Positions 1 to 9,830 are shown, numbered from the stretch's first letter. The stretch is DNA of 44,748 nucleotides from Nocardioides sp. Root122 (GCF_001425025.1 NZ_LMDE01000001.1:1-44748), one strand, 5' to 3'. Program-made: numbers and translations. Notes: generated by a model not told the origin, from the letters alone.

Positions 1-12
1 GCTCTTCCGATC
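1..12 (+). other. Residual Illumina adapter tail at contig edge
   Basis: The first 12 bases, GCTCTTCCGATC, are identical to the 3' tail of the standard Illumina TruSeq/Y-adapter (lacking only the final T). A perfect match at the very first base of the window points to untrimmed adapter at the end of an assembled contig rather than genomic sequence. The match is seen directly; the artefact interpretation is an inference from established adapter sequence. Confidence 0.85.
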
Positions 13-75
13 GATGGCCCGCCAGAACCGACGTTCATGCTCACGCGGCAGATCGGGCTTGGTGAACTTCCTCAT
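13..75 (-). CDS. Transposase N-terminus (partial)
   Basis: Reading the minus strand from an ATG at 75 gives the 21 residues MRKFTKPDLPREHERRFWRA plus I before the adapter sequence begins. A GAGGAG ribosome binding site sits 6 nt upstream of the start. The Arg-Phe-Trp-Arg-Ala-Ile pattern resembles the N-terminal region of actinobacterial IS30-family transposases, where a similar segment precedes the helix-turn-helix. Only the start is present, so the family assignment is tentative; another transposase family is possible. Confidence 0.5.
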
Positions 76-122
76 CACAACTCCTCAGACGAGGTGTTGC
101 GTCACTACCTAGAACTCGCCAC
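13..122 (-). mobile_element. End of an insertion sequence (probably IS30-like), truncated by contig edge
   Basis: This stretch does not belong to the molybdenum hydroxylase gene that follows: in that gene's frame there is a stop at 63-65 and no family similarity before about base 123. On the minus strand it reads as a transposase start preceded by a good ribosome binding site and about 47 bp of leader that would hold the terminal inverted repeat. The junction with the hydroxylase gene lies near 115-126; the exact end and any target duplication cannot be defined because only one end of the element is present. Confidence 0.55.
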
Positions 123-1286
123 CAGACCGTCTCCGCGACCCGCATGCTCTACGACGTCCCGCACCTGCGCACGGTCCACCACGCGGTCCACCAGGACGCG
201 GCGCCCGGCATGTTCATGCGCGCCCCCGGCGAGTTCACCGGCATGTTCGCCCTCGAGACCGCGCTCGACGAGCTCGCGGTGGCCGCCGGCATCGACCCGG
301 TCGAGCTGCGCGTGCGCAACGAGCCGGAGTGGGACCCCGAGACCGGCAAGCCCTTCAGCACCCGCAACCTCGTCGCCTGCCTGCGCGAGGGTGCCGACCT
401 CTTCGGGTGGGGCGACCGCACGCCTCCGGGCGAGCACCGCGACGGCGAGTGGTGCATCGGGCTCGGCGTCGCCAGCGCGACGTACCCCAACCAGCACTTC
501 GTGCCGAACCGGGCCGGGATCCGCTACTCCGGCGGCCGCTGGACGGTGGAGCTGCAGGCCAGCGACATCGGCACGGGTGCGTGGACGATCCTGCCGCAGA
601 TCGCGGCCGACACCCTGGGCGTGCCCGTCGACCTCGTCGACGCCGAGATCGGCCGCACCGGGCTGCCCTGGGCGATCATGGCGGGCGGGTCCGTCGGCAC
701 CTACGACTGGGGCGACGCCATCGTCGCCGCCGCCACGAAGTTCCGACGCAAGCACGGCGACTCGCCGGAGGACGGGGTACACGAGACCGCCGCGGGCCGG
801 CTGCCCCGGGGTGCGCGCGGCTACTCCCGGCACTCCTTCGGCGCGCACTTCGCCCAGGTGCGGGTCAGCACGGTCACCGGAGAGGTGCGGGTCGACCGGA
901 TGCTCGGCGTCTTCGCCGCCGGTCGGATCATCAATCCGCGCACGGCACGCAGCCAGCTGATCGGCGGCATGACGATGGGGCTCTCGGCGGCCCTGCACGA
1001 GGAGGGCCACCTCGACGAGCGGTTCGGCCACGTGGTCAACGGCGACCTCGCCGGCTACCACGTCGCCGCGCACGCCGACGTCGTCGGGCTGGAGGCCGTC
1101 ACCCTCGAGGAGCACGACCCGTGGTTCGGCCGGACCGGCGCCAAGGGCATCGGTGAGCTCGGCATCGTCGGGGCGCCCGCGGCCATCGGCAACGCCGTCT
1201 TCAACGCCAGCGGCACGCGCCTGCGCGACCTCCCGTTCACCCCCGACCGGTTGTTCGCCGCCTGGGAGGGGCCCTCGTCCGGTTGA
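123..1286 (+). CDS. Xanthine dehydrogenase family molybdopterin-binding (large) subunit, 5'-truncated
   Basis: This is the C-terminal half of a molybdenum hydroxylase large subunit (xanthine/aldehyde oxidoreductase family), the subunit that binds the molybdenum cofactor and oxidises the substrate. Family signatures are clear: an MRAPGE segment near 213-233, the block ending in EWDPETGKPF, the AGGSVGTYDWG glycine loop near 680, and near the end KGIGELG, which carries the catalytic glutamate. The C-terminus resembles PaoC/YagR-type aldehyde dehydrogenases. Homology extends slightly upstream of the first ATG (144), through QTVSATR, to about 123, where IS-derived sequence begins, so the gene is interrupted or mis-joined. 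About 390 residues remain of an expected 700 or more. The small FAD and 2Fe-2S subunits would lie upstream, outside the window. Confidence 0.85.
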   Translation, partial: QTVSATRMLYDVPHLRTVHHAVHQDAAPGMFMRAPGEFTGMFALETALDELAVAAGIDPVELRVRNEPEWDPETGKPFSTRNLVACLREGADLFGWGDRTPPGEHRDGEWCIGLGVASATYPNQHFVPNRAGIRYSGGRWTVELQASDIGTGAWTILPQIAADTLGVPVDLVDAEIGRTGLPWAIMAGGSVGTYDWGDAIVAAATKFRRKHGDSPEDGVHETAAGRLPRGARGYSRHSFGAHFAQVRVSTVTGEVRVDRMLGVFAAGRIINPRTARSQLIGGMTMGLSAALHEEGHLDERFGHVVNGDLAGYHVAAHADVVGLEAVTLEEHDPWFGRTGAKGIGELGIVGAPAAIGNAVFNASGTRLRDLPFTPDRLFAAWEGPSSG

Positions 1287-1316
1287 GGTGTCGCGGCTCC
1301 GACGCGCCTGTGCGGT

Positions 1317-1338
1317 TTCCTGACCGGTCGGTCAGGAA
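1317..1338. promoter_or_regulatory. Perfect inverted repeat upstream of the BLUF gene
   Basis: TTCCTGACC-GGTC-GGTCAGGAA is a perfect 9-bp inverted repeat with a 4-bp centre, lying 30 bp after the hydroxylase stop and 55 bp before the BLUF start. It has no T tract, so it could be an operator (the spacing suits a dimeric repressor such as TetR type) or a simple transcription terminator hairpin for the upstream gene. Function is not established. Confidence 0.45.
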
Positions 1339-1392
1339 GCGGCCTTCGGGGTGAGGCGGAACCCGTGGCGCCTGACTACCGTCCGAAGGACG

Positions 1393-1839
1393 ATGACCGC
1401 CACCACCGCCACGACGGCGCCCGTGCTGACGCTGACCTACACCAGCACCGCGCGCGAGCTCTTCACCATCGACCAGCTCGTCGAGCTGGTCGAGCACACG
1501 CGCCGCAACAACGAGCGGCTCGGGATCTCCGGGCTGCTGCTCTACAGCGGCGGCAACGTGATCCAGACGCTCGAGGGCGCGCCCGAGACCGTCGACTCGC
1601 TCTTCTGGACCATCGCCGACGACCCGCGGCACACCGGCGTACGCCTCCTGGAGCGGCGCGGTCGCACCGACCGGGCCTTCGCCAGCTGGTCGATGGGCTT
1701 CCGCCACCTGACCGTGCGCGAGGTCGCCGACACCGCGGGCTACACCGCCTTCGTGCGGCACTCCGTGGGCCGCGACCTCGACACCCACCCGGAGTCGGCC
1801 TTCGAGCTGCTCGAGAGGTTCCGCGCGACCGCTGTGTGA
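1393..1839 (+). CDS. BLUF-domain blue-light photoreceptor
   Basis: A stand-alone BLUF protein of 148 residues, a flavin-binding blue-light sensor. The key photocycle residues are present with correct spacing: Tyr16, Asn40 and Gln58 (24 and 42 residues apart, as in AppA Y21/N45/Q63), followed by the LEG turn, the DPRH segment and the WSMGF region with the semi-conserved Trp/Met. There is no attached output domain, so signalling would have to go through a partner protein. The start at 1393 is chosen because the domain begins soon after; an in-frame start at 1351 would only add an unrelated basic leader. No light-response partner is obvious in the neighbourhood, though the downstream two-component pair is a candidate. 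Confidence 0.88.
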   Translation: MTATTATTAPVLTLTYTSTARELFTIDQLVELVEHTRRNNERLGISGLLLYSGGNVIQTLEGAPETVDSLFWTIADDPRHTGVRLLERRGRTDRAFASWSMGFRHLTVREVADTAGYTAFVRHSVGRDLDTHPESAFELLERFRATAV

Positions 1840-1943
1840 GGGTGCGAGCGGGCGGTCGCGCCGGTGGGTACTAGCACCATCGGACAGGTCGCGGGGCCAC
1901 TCGGTCCCGGGTGAGGCTGGAGCCCTCATCCGAGGAGGACCCC

Positions 1944-2543
1944 ATGAACACCACCCTGAACACCACCCCGCACACCACCCCGCACACCACCCTGAGCACC
2001 CACGCGCTCACCCGAGTCGTCGCCGTCGTCGCGGCCACCTCCGTCCTGGGCCTTGCGCCCCTCGCCGTCGCGGCAACCCCCGCCCACGCCGGAGGAGCCG
2101 CCCCCACGCTCCGCTCCGGCGGCGACGACGACCCGCCCGGTGACGACCACGGTGGCCGCGGCGGCGACGACAGCACCCACGACAGCACCGACGACAACGG
2201 CACCCACGACAACGGTGACGACAACGGCGGCCTCCGCGGCGGCGACGACCGCGTCATCACCACCGGCTCGTGCTCCGCGGGCGCGGACTGGAAGCTCAAG
2301 GTCAAGACCGACGACGGCCGCCTCGAGGTCGAGGTCGAGGTCGACAGCAACCGGGCCGGCCAGACCTGGGCCTGGACGCTGCGCCACAACGGGTCGGTCA
2401 GCGCCCGGGGCACCTCGACCACGACCGCCCGCAGCGGCTCCTTCGACGTCGAGCGCAAGATCGTGAACCTCGCCGGGACCGATCGCGTCGTGTTCCGCGC
2501 GACGTACGCCGGTCAGACCTGCCGAGGTGTGGTCAACTTCTGA
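1944..2543 (+). CDS. Secreted His/Asp/Gly-rich protein of unknown function
   Basis: A 199-residue predicted exported protein. After a repetitive Asn/Thr/His/Pro leader (residues 2-17) comes a hydrophobic signal-peptide core (VVAVVAATSVLGLAPLAVAA) ending near an AHA cleavage site at about residue 50. The mature N-terminus is a low-complexity Asp/Gly/His/Asn segment that could chelate metal ions, followed by a compact about 100-residue domain with two cysteines (SC and TC contexts) that may form a disulfide. A strong GAGGAGG ribosome binding site fixes the start at 1944. The gene ends 17 nt before a sensor kinase gene and is likely cotranscribed with it, so it may be a ligand or accessory of that sensor. 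Family not recognised. Confidence 0.75.
   Translation: MNTTLNTTPHTTPHTTLSTHALTRVVAVVAATSVLGLAPLAVAATPAHAGGAAPTLRSGGDDDPPGDDHGGRGGDDSTHDSTDDNGTHDNGDDNGGLRGGDDRVITTGSCSAGADWKLKVKTDDGRLEVEVEVDSNRAGQTWAWTLRHNGSVSARGTSTTTARSGSFDVERKIVNLAGTDRVVFRATYAGQTCRGVVNF
1947..1994 (+). repeat. Four tandem 12-bp repeats in the 5' end of the secreted-protein gene
   Basis: Four consecutive 12-bp units of the form (a/c)acaccaccc(t/c)g encode NTTL-NTTP-HTTP-HTTL directly after the start codon, ahead of the signal peptide. The units differ only at one or two bases and keep the frame, so copy number could change without breaking the protein. Confidence 0.8.
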
Positions 2544-2559
2544 CATCGGAGGAGGTCCC

Positions 2560-3843
2560 ATGCGCTGGCTGACGAATCCCGTGGTCCAGTTCCTGGCCGC
2601 GGGATTCGTCGCGCTGGTGATCGTGGTCCTGGCGACGAGCGCGCTGAGCCGCGACGCCGCCGACGAGGAGGCCATCCACGACGCCCGGACGCTGACCACG
2701 GTGCTCGGGCGCTCGGTCGCGCAGCCCGCCGTCCCGCGCGGGCTGGTCGACGGCGACGCGGCGGCGATCGACCGGATGGACTGGCACGTGCTCGACCGGC
2801 TCCTGGTCGGCGACGTGCGCCGGATCAAGATCTGGGCCGCCGACGGAACCGTGCTCTACAGCGACCGCACCGAGCTGATCGGGGCGACCTACCCGCTCGA
2901 CGAGGAGGAGCTCGACGCGCTCGAGACCGGTGGCACCGACGCCGAGCTCTCCGACCTGGACAAGCCGGAGAACCGCTTCGAGCGCGAGATCGGCGGCGAC
3001 CTGCTCGAGGTCTACACCCGGATCAGGTCACCCGAGGGTGAGCCACTGCTCTTCGAGGCCTACTTCACCAGCGACCAGATCGAGCGCCAGCGCGAGGAGG
3101 TCCTCGGCCGCTTCCTGCCCATCACGCTGGTGGCCCTCATCGGCCTGATGCTGCTGACCACGCCGCTCGTCCTGCTGCTCACCCGGCGGCTGGACCGCGC
3201 GGCCCGCGAGCGGGAAGGATTGCTCCAGGCCGCGGTCCGTGCCTCCGACGAGGAGCGGCTGCGCATCGCCCGCGACCTGCACGACGGCGTGGTGCAGGAC
3301 CTCGCCGGGTCGTCGTACGCCCTCTCGACCGTCGCGTCCCGCCCCACCGTGGACGACGGCGTACGTCGCGAGCTCGACGGTGTCGGTCGCTCGCTCCGCA
3401 CCAGCATGCGGTCGCTGCGCTCCCTGCTGGTCGAGATCTACCCACCAGACCTGCACACCGGCGGGCTGGCGGCCGCGCTCCACGACGTCGTCGCACCGCT
3501 GGCCGCGAGTGGCGCCGCGGTCGACGTCGACGTCAGCGGTGAGGAGTCCGCGAGCGACGCCGCGGTGGCCCTCGTGTGGCGGGTCGCCCAGGAGGGGATC
3601 CGCAACGTCGTGCACCACGCCGAGGCCTCGCGCGTCTCGCTGACCGTGCACCGCGAGGACGACCAGCTGGTGCTGGAGATCGTCGATGACGGCCGCGGCT
3701 TCGACCCGGCCACGGGTGCCGCGGAGGGTCACTTCGGCCTGCGCACCCTGGACGGACTGGTCCGGCAGTCGGGCGGGACACTGGAGGTCGAGTCAGCTCC
3801 CGGTGAGGGGACCACCCTGCGGATGGAGGTGCCGGCCGGATGA
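2560..3843 (+). CDS. Membrane sensor histidine kinase (NarL/HisKA_3 type)
   Basis: A 427-residue two-component sensor. One membrane helix lies at about residues 7-28, an extracytoplasmic sensor region at about 29-185 and a second helix at about 186-210. The HisKA_3 dimerisation domain carries the phosphoacceptor in RIARDLHDGVVQD (His241), and the HATPase_c domain shows QEGIRNVVHHAEAS (N box) and DDGRGFDP (G1 box), ending in FGLRTLDG. The start follows GGAGGAG by 5 nt. The stop overlaps the response regulator start (ATGA), so the two are translationally coupled and form a pair. The upstream secreted protein probably shares the operon. The stimulus is unknown. Confidence 0.93.
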   Translation: MRWLTNPVVQFLAAGFVALVIVVLATSALSRDAADEEAIHDARTLTTVLGRSVAQPAVPRGLVDGDAAAIDRMDWHVLDRLLVGDVRRIKIWAADGTVLYSDRTELIGATYPLDEEELDALETGGTDAELSDLDKPENRFEREIGGDLLEVYTRIRSPEGEPLLFEAYFTSDQIERQREEVLGRFLPITLVALIGLMLLTTPLVLLLTRRLDRAAREREGLLQAAVRASDEERLRIARDLHDGVVQDLAGSSYALSTVASRPTVDDGVRRELDGVGRSLRTSMRSLRSLLVEIYPPDLHTGGLAAALHDVVAPLAASGAAVDVDVSGEESASDAAVALVWRVAQEGIRNVVHHAEASRVSLTVHREDDQLVLEIVDDGRGFDPATGAAEGHFGLRTLDGLVRQSGGTLEVESAPGEGTTLRMEVPAG

Positions 3844-4475
3844 TCCGGGTGGTGGTGGCCGACGACCACGCTGTCGTGCGCAGCGGGCTGACCGGCCTGA
3901 TCGAGGGCACCGACGACCTCGAGGTCGTCGCCGTCGCGGCCGACGGCCGTGAGGCCGTCGAGCAGGTACGCTGGCACCGTCCGGACGTCGCGCTGATGGA
4001 CCTCCAGATGCCCGGGATCGACGGCGTGGAGGCCACCCGCACGATCGTCGCCGAGGGCCTCGGCGCCGAGGTGCTGGTGCTCACCTCCTTCTCCGACCAG
4101 GCCCGCATCCACGCCGCCATCGACGCCGGCGCGGTCGGCTACCTCCTCAAGGACGCCGAGCCTGCCGTGCTGCTGGACGGGATCCGCGCCGTCGCGCGGG
4201 GGGAGTCGCCGATCGACCCACGCGCCGCGCGGCACCTGCTGGCCGCGCGTCCCTCTGACGGGAGCGAGGCGGTCGGTGAGCTCTCGCCCCGTGAGACAGA
4301 GGTGCTGCGCCTGGTGGTCGAGGGCCTGCTGAACAAGCAGATCGCCCAACGGCTCGGGGTCACCGAGCGCACGGTCAAGGCGCACCTCACCTCCGTCTAC
4401 CAGCGCATCGGGGTCGCCGACCGCACGCAGGCCGCGCTCTGGGCGCAGCGGCACGGGTTGGTCGACCCCTCGTGA
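3840..4475 (+). CDS. NarL/FixJ-family response regulator
   Basis: A 211-residue DNA-binding response regulator, the partner of the overlapping kinase gene. The receiver domain (residues 1-120) has the acidic pair Asp8-Asp9, phosphoacceptor Asp54 in LMDLQMPG, and the conserved Lys in YLLKDAEP. The C-terminal LuxR-type helix-turn-helix (about 145-205) shows LSPRETEVLRLV and TERTVKAHL. Length and domain order are standard for the family. Targets are not evident; the 4-bp overlap with the kinase gene indicates coupled synthesis. Confidence 0.94.
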   Translation: MIRVVVADDHAVVRSGLTGLIEGTDDLEVVAVAADGREAVEQVRWHRPDVALMDLQMPGIDGVEATRTIVAEGLGAEVLVLTSFSDQARIHAAIDAGAVGYLLKDAEPAVLLDGIRAVARGESPIDPRAARHLLAARPSDGSEAVGELSPRETEVLRLVVEGLLNKQIAQRLGVTERTVKAHLTSVYQRIGVADRTQAALWAQRHGLVDPS

Positions 4476-4493
4476 CGGCTTCACCGGCCTGTC

Positions 4494-4499
4494 TAGTGT
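4494..4499 (+). promoter_or_regulatory. Leaderless -10 promoter of the aldo/keto reductase gene
   Basis: TAGTGT matches the actinobacterial -10 consensus TANNNT and ends 7 nt before the ATG at 4507, with no ribosome binding site between. This is the geometry of a leaderless transcript. The site lies just after the response regulator stop, giving the reductase its own promoter. Confidence 0.6.
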
Positions 4500-4506
4500 C
4501 GGTCGT

Positions 4507-5376
4507 ATGAAGACACGCACTCTCGGAACCACCCAGGTCGGCGCGATCGGTCTCGGCCTGATGACCTTCGACCAGTCGGGCACCCAGCCCCGCCAGCAGC
4601 TCCTCGACACCGTCACGGCCGCGCTCGACGCGGGTGTCACGCTCTTCGACACCGCCGACGCCTATGGTCCGGGCGACGAGAAGGGCGCCGGCGCCCAGGG
4701 CGAGAACGAGCGCCTGATCGCCTCCATCCTCGACGAGCTCGGGGTCCGCGACCGGGTGTTCCTCGCGACCAAGGGCGGCCACGTCCGCACCGACGGCGGC
4801 CGGTGGGAGACCGACAGCTCGGCCGAGCACCTGCGCCGGTCCGTCGACGACAGCCTGCAGCGTCTCGGCGTCGAGCAGCTGTCCCTCTGGCAGCACCACC
4901 GCCCCGACCCGAACGTCCCCTACGACGAGGTGATCGGCACCGTCAAGGAGATCGCCGACAGCGGCAAGGTCGCCCACGTCGGGCTCTCCAACGCAGACCC
5001 CGAGCAGATCCGGGCGGCGCACGCCGTGCTCGGCGACCGGTTGATCAGCGTGCAGAACCAGTTCTCCCCGGCCTTCCGCAGCTCGCGCCCCGAGATCGAC
5101 GTGTGCGAGGAGCTCGGCCTGGCGTTCCTGCCGTGGAGCCCGCTCGGCGGCCTGTCCGATGCCAAGGAGCTCGCCGACAAGCACCCGGCCTTCGCCCGGA
5201 TCGCCCAGTCGCGGGGCGTCAGCGCTCAGCAGGTCGCGCTGGCCTGGGAGCTCGCGCAGTCCCCGGTCGTCATCCCGATCCCCGGAGCCAAGCGGCCATC
5301 GTCGATCAGCGACTCGGCCGCCGCGGCCGACCTGGAGCTGACCGCCGACGAGCTCGCCGCCCTCGACGCGGGCTGA
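4507..5376 (+). CDS. Aldo/keto reductase
   Basis: A 289-residue NADPH-dependent aldo/keto reductase with the usual barrel signatures: LFDTADAYG carrying Asp48 and Tyr53, the lysine in FLATKGGH, and the HHRPDP segment carrying the catalytic His. The C-terminal VIPIPGAKRPSSI loop is the cofactor phosphate-binding motif. Substrate is unknown; the family reduces many aldehydes and ketones. The downstream SDR gene starts 3 nt after the stop, so the two oxidoreductases form an operon. Confidence 0.92.
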   Translation: MKTRTLGTTQVGAIGLGLMTFDQSGTQPRQQLLDTVTAALDAGVTLFDTADAYGPGDEKGAGAQGENERLIASILDELGVRDRVFLATKGGHVRTDGGRWETDSSAEHLRRSVDDSLQRLGVEQLSLWQHHRPDPNVPYDEVIGTVKEIADSGKVAHVGLSNADPEQIRAAHAVLGDRLISVQNQFSPAFRSSRPEIDVCEELGLAFLPWSPLGGLSDAKELADKHPAFARIAQSRGVSAQQVALAWELAQSPVVIPIPGAKRPSSISDSAAAADLELTADELAALDAG

Positions 5377-5379
5377 GCG

Positions 5380-6351
5380 ATGACGCGCCCCCTGCTCGTC
5401 CGCGCGGTGGACACCGTATTGGACCGATCGCTGGTGCTGGGCTACACCACGATCGGGCTGGCGGTCCGCCGGGCTCTGCCGGGTTGGCCGGCCGACCCGC
5501 CCGCCGGGGCGTTGGTCGGCCGGCACGTGCTGGTCACGGGCGCGAGCTCCGGGCTCGGCGCAGCCACGGCCGAGGGGCTCGCGGGCCTCGGCGCTGTCGT
5601 CCACATGGTCGTGCGCGACGAGGCCAAGGGGGCGGCGGTCGCCGACCGGATCCGGGCGACGCACCCCGGTGCCGAGCTCCGGCTCTGGCGGTGCGACGTC
5701 GCCGACCTCGACGACGTGCGACGCTTCGCGGAGGCCTTCGCAGCCGAGGTCGGGGAGCTGCACGCCGTCGTCCACAACGCCGGCGTCATGCCGCCGACGC
5801 GCACGGAGTCGCCGCAGGGGCACGAGCTGAGCATGGCCGTTCACCTGATCGGCCCGGTCGTGATGACCGAGGCGCTGCGCGGTCCCCTCGCCGCCGGCGG
5901 AGGTGGTCGCGTGGTCCTGGTGAGCAGCGGCGGGATGTACGGCCAGCCGCTCCGGGCCGACGACCCGGGCTTCCAGCGCGGTGACTACTCGCCCACCACG
6001 TCGTACGCCCGCTCCAAGCGCTGGCAGGTCGAGATGGCCCCGCTGCTCGCCGAGCGCTGGGCGGCGGACGGCATCATCGTGGCGACCATGCACCCGGGCT
6101 GGGCGGACACGCCCGGCGTGCAGGAGTCGCTGCCGCGCTTCCGGGCGATCACCCGGCCGGTGCTGCGCGACGACGCGCAGGGCGCCGACACCAGCGTCTG
6201 GCTGACCGCGGTCGAGCCGCCGCCGCCGACCGGGCGCTTCTGGCACGACCGGGTCGAGCGCCCGACCAGCCTGCTGCCCTCGACCCGACCCGACGGCCCG
6301 ACCCGTGACCGGGCGTGGGCCTGGCTGCGGGACGCTGCTGCCCTCACCTGA
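5380..6351 (+). CDS. Short-chain dehydrogenase/reductase
   Basis: A 323-residue SDR with the Rossmann motif TGASSGLG at residues 53-60, NAG in VVHNAGVMPP, catalytic Ser in LVSSGG and Tyr/Lys in SYARSK. The about 45-residue N-terminal extension before the Rossmann fold and the WRCDVADL pattern resemble the DHRS12-like branch of SDRs. It follows the aldo/keto reductase by 3 nt and is probably cotranscribed. Substrate unknown. Confidence 0.9.
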   Translation: MTRPLLVRAVDTVLDRSLVLGYTTIGLAVRRALPGWPADPPAGALVGRHVLVTGASSGLGAATAEGLAGLGAVVHMVVRDEAKGAAVADRIRATHPGAELRLWRCDVADLDDVRRFAEAFAAEVGELHAVVHNAGVMPPTRTESPQGHELSMAVHLIGPVVMTEALRGPLAAGGGGRVVLVSSGGMYGQPLRADDPGFQRGDYSPTTSYARSKRWQVEMAPLLAERWAADGIIVATMHPGWADTPGVQESLPRFRAITRPVLRDDAQGADTSVWLTAVEPPPPTGRFWHDRVERPTSLLPSTRPDGPTRDRAWAWLRDAAALT

Positions 6352-6371
6352 CGTCGTACGACGTCTAGGGT
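6350..6371 (+). promoter_or_regulatory. 16-bp palindrome abutting the leaderless -10 of the GNAT gene
   Basis: GACGTCGTACGACGTC (6350-6365) is a perfect 16-bp palindrome beginning inside the SDR stop codon. It is followed immediately by TAGGGT (6366-6371), a TANNNT -10 ending 6 nt before the GTG start at 6378. The placement suits an operator, but the same core recurs elsewhere (6928, 9873), so it may instead be a genome-wide signature. Confidence 0.5.
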
Positions 6372-6377
6372 GGCGCG

Positions 6378-6929
6378 GTGCTGAGCCTGCAGATCGACAA
6401 CGCCCGCATCGCCGACCTCGAGCCCTGGCACGCCGAGCAGCTCGCCGCGCTGATGCGCACGCACGGTGCCGACTTCTACGACTGGCTGCCGTGGGAGGGG
6501 TTCGAGCAGGTCGAGGCCGCGCGCGGCTTCCTCGAGGGCTTCGCGAAGTCGCGCGGCGAGACCGGCCGCCGCATCTACGGCATCTGGATCGATGACGACC
6601 TCGTCGGCGCGACCCTGTTCCCCAGCTTCAACGCCCGCTCGGGCACGGCCGAGGTCGGCGTCCTCATCGCCTCGGTCGCACGGGGTCGCGGCATCGTGAC
6701 CCGGGTCGTCGCGGCGATGCTCGACTGGGCGTTCGCCGAGCGCGGCGTGCACCGGGTGGAGTGGAAGTGCGCGCCCGGCAACGAGCCGAGCCGCCGGATG
6801 GCGCGGCGCCTGGGGTTCACGCACGAGGGCACCCTGCGCGAGGCGTTCCCGGTGCGCGAGGAGCGCCAGGACCTCGAGGTCTGGGCCCTGCTGGCACGCG
6901 AGTGGCACGGCCTGCCGACGCGCACCTGA
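6378..6929 (+). CDS. GNAT-family N-acetyltransferase (RimJ/RimL-like)
   Basis: A 183-residue acetyltransferase of the ribosomal-protein/antibiotic N-acetyltransferase branch. The fold signatures are GVLIASVARGRGIVTRVVAAML (acetyl-CoA pyrophosphate loop R-G-R-G) and NEPSRRMARRLGF followed by EGTLRE, as in RimJ/RimL-type enzymes. GTG start with a leaderless promoter. The substrate cannot be predicted. Confidence 0.9.
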   Translation: MLSLQIDNARIADLEPWHAEQLAALMRTHGADFYDWLPWEGFEQVEAARGFLEGFAKSRGETGRRIYGIWIDDDLVGATLFPSFNARSGTAEVGVLIASVARGRGIVTRVVAAMLDWAFAERGVHRVEWKCAPGNEPSRRMARRLGFTHEGTLREAFPVREERQDLEVWALLAREWHGLPTRT

Positions 6930-6942
6930 CGTCGTACGCCTT

Positions 6943-7007
6943 GGGTAGTCCAGTGACCTCTGGCTGTGGATCGGCCGTCCAGGCGACCATTCGCCACTGG
7001 ACTACCC
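6943..7007. repeat. 65-bp palindromic intergenic element, copy 1
   Basis: Perfect 13-bp arms GGGTAGTCCAGTG (6943-6955) and CACTGGACTACCC (6995-7007) enclose a 39-bp centre. The same arms with exactly the same spacing recur at 26293-26357 with a different centre, so this is a dispersed repeat rather than a local hairpin. It lies between the GNAT gene and furA. No T tract follows. It could be a REP/REPIN-like element, a non-autonomous mobile remnant or a structured RNA. Confidence 0.8.
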
Positions 7008-7025
7008 GGACCGGCCGCCAAAAAA

Positions 7026-7040
7026 CTTGACTCGTTCAAG
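7026..7040. promoter_or_regulatory. Fur-family operator upstream of furA-katG
   Basis: CTTGA-CTCGT-TCAAG is an inverted repeat in an A-rich patch 13 nt before the furA start. Autoregulated FurA/CatR repressors bind AT-rich dyads in this position, so this is very probably the peroxide-responsive operator controlling furA and katG. Confidence 0.65.
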
Positions 7041-7053
7041 AAAAGGGGGCAGG

Positions 7054-9817
<2,764 letters not shown>

Positions 9818-9830
9818 TGCACTGAGCGCG

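Noticed and set aside
4387..6246. A 619-codon minus-strand frame across the reductase and SDR genes.
   Set aside because: Antisense shadow of two clear oxidoreductase genes, with no recognised motif.
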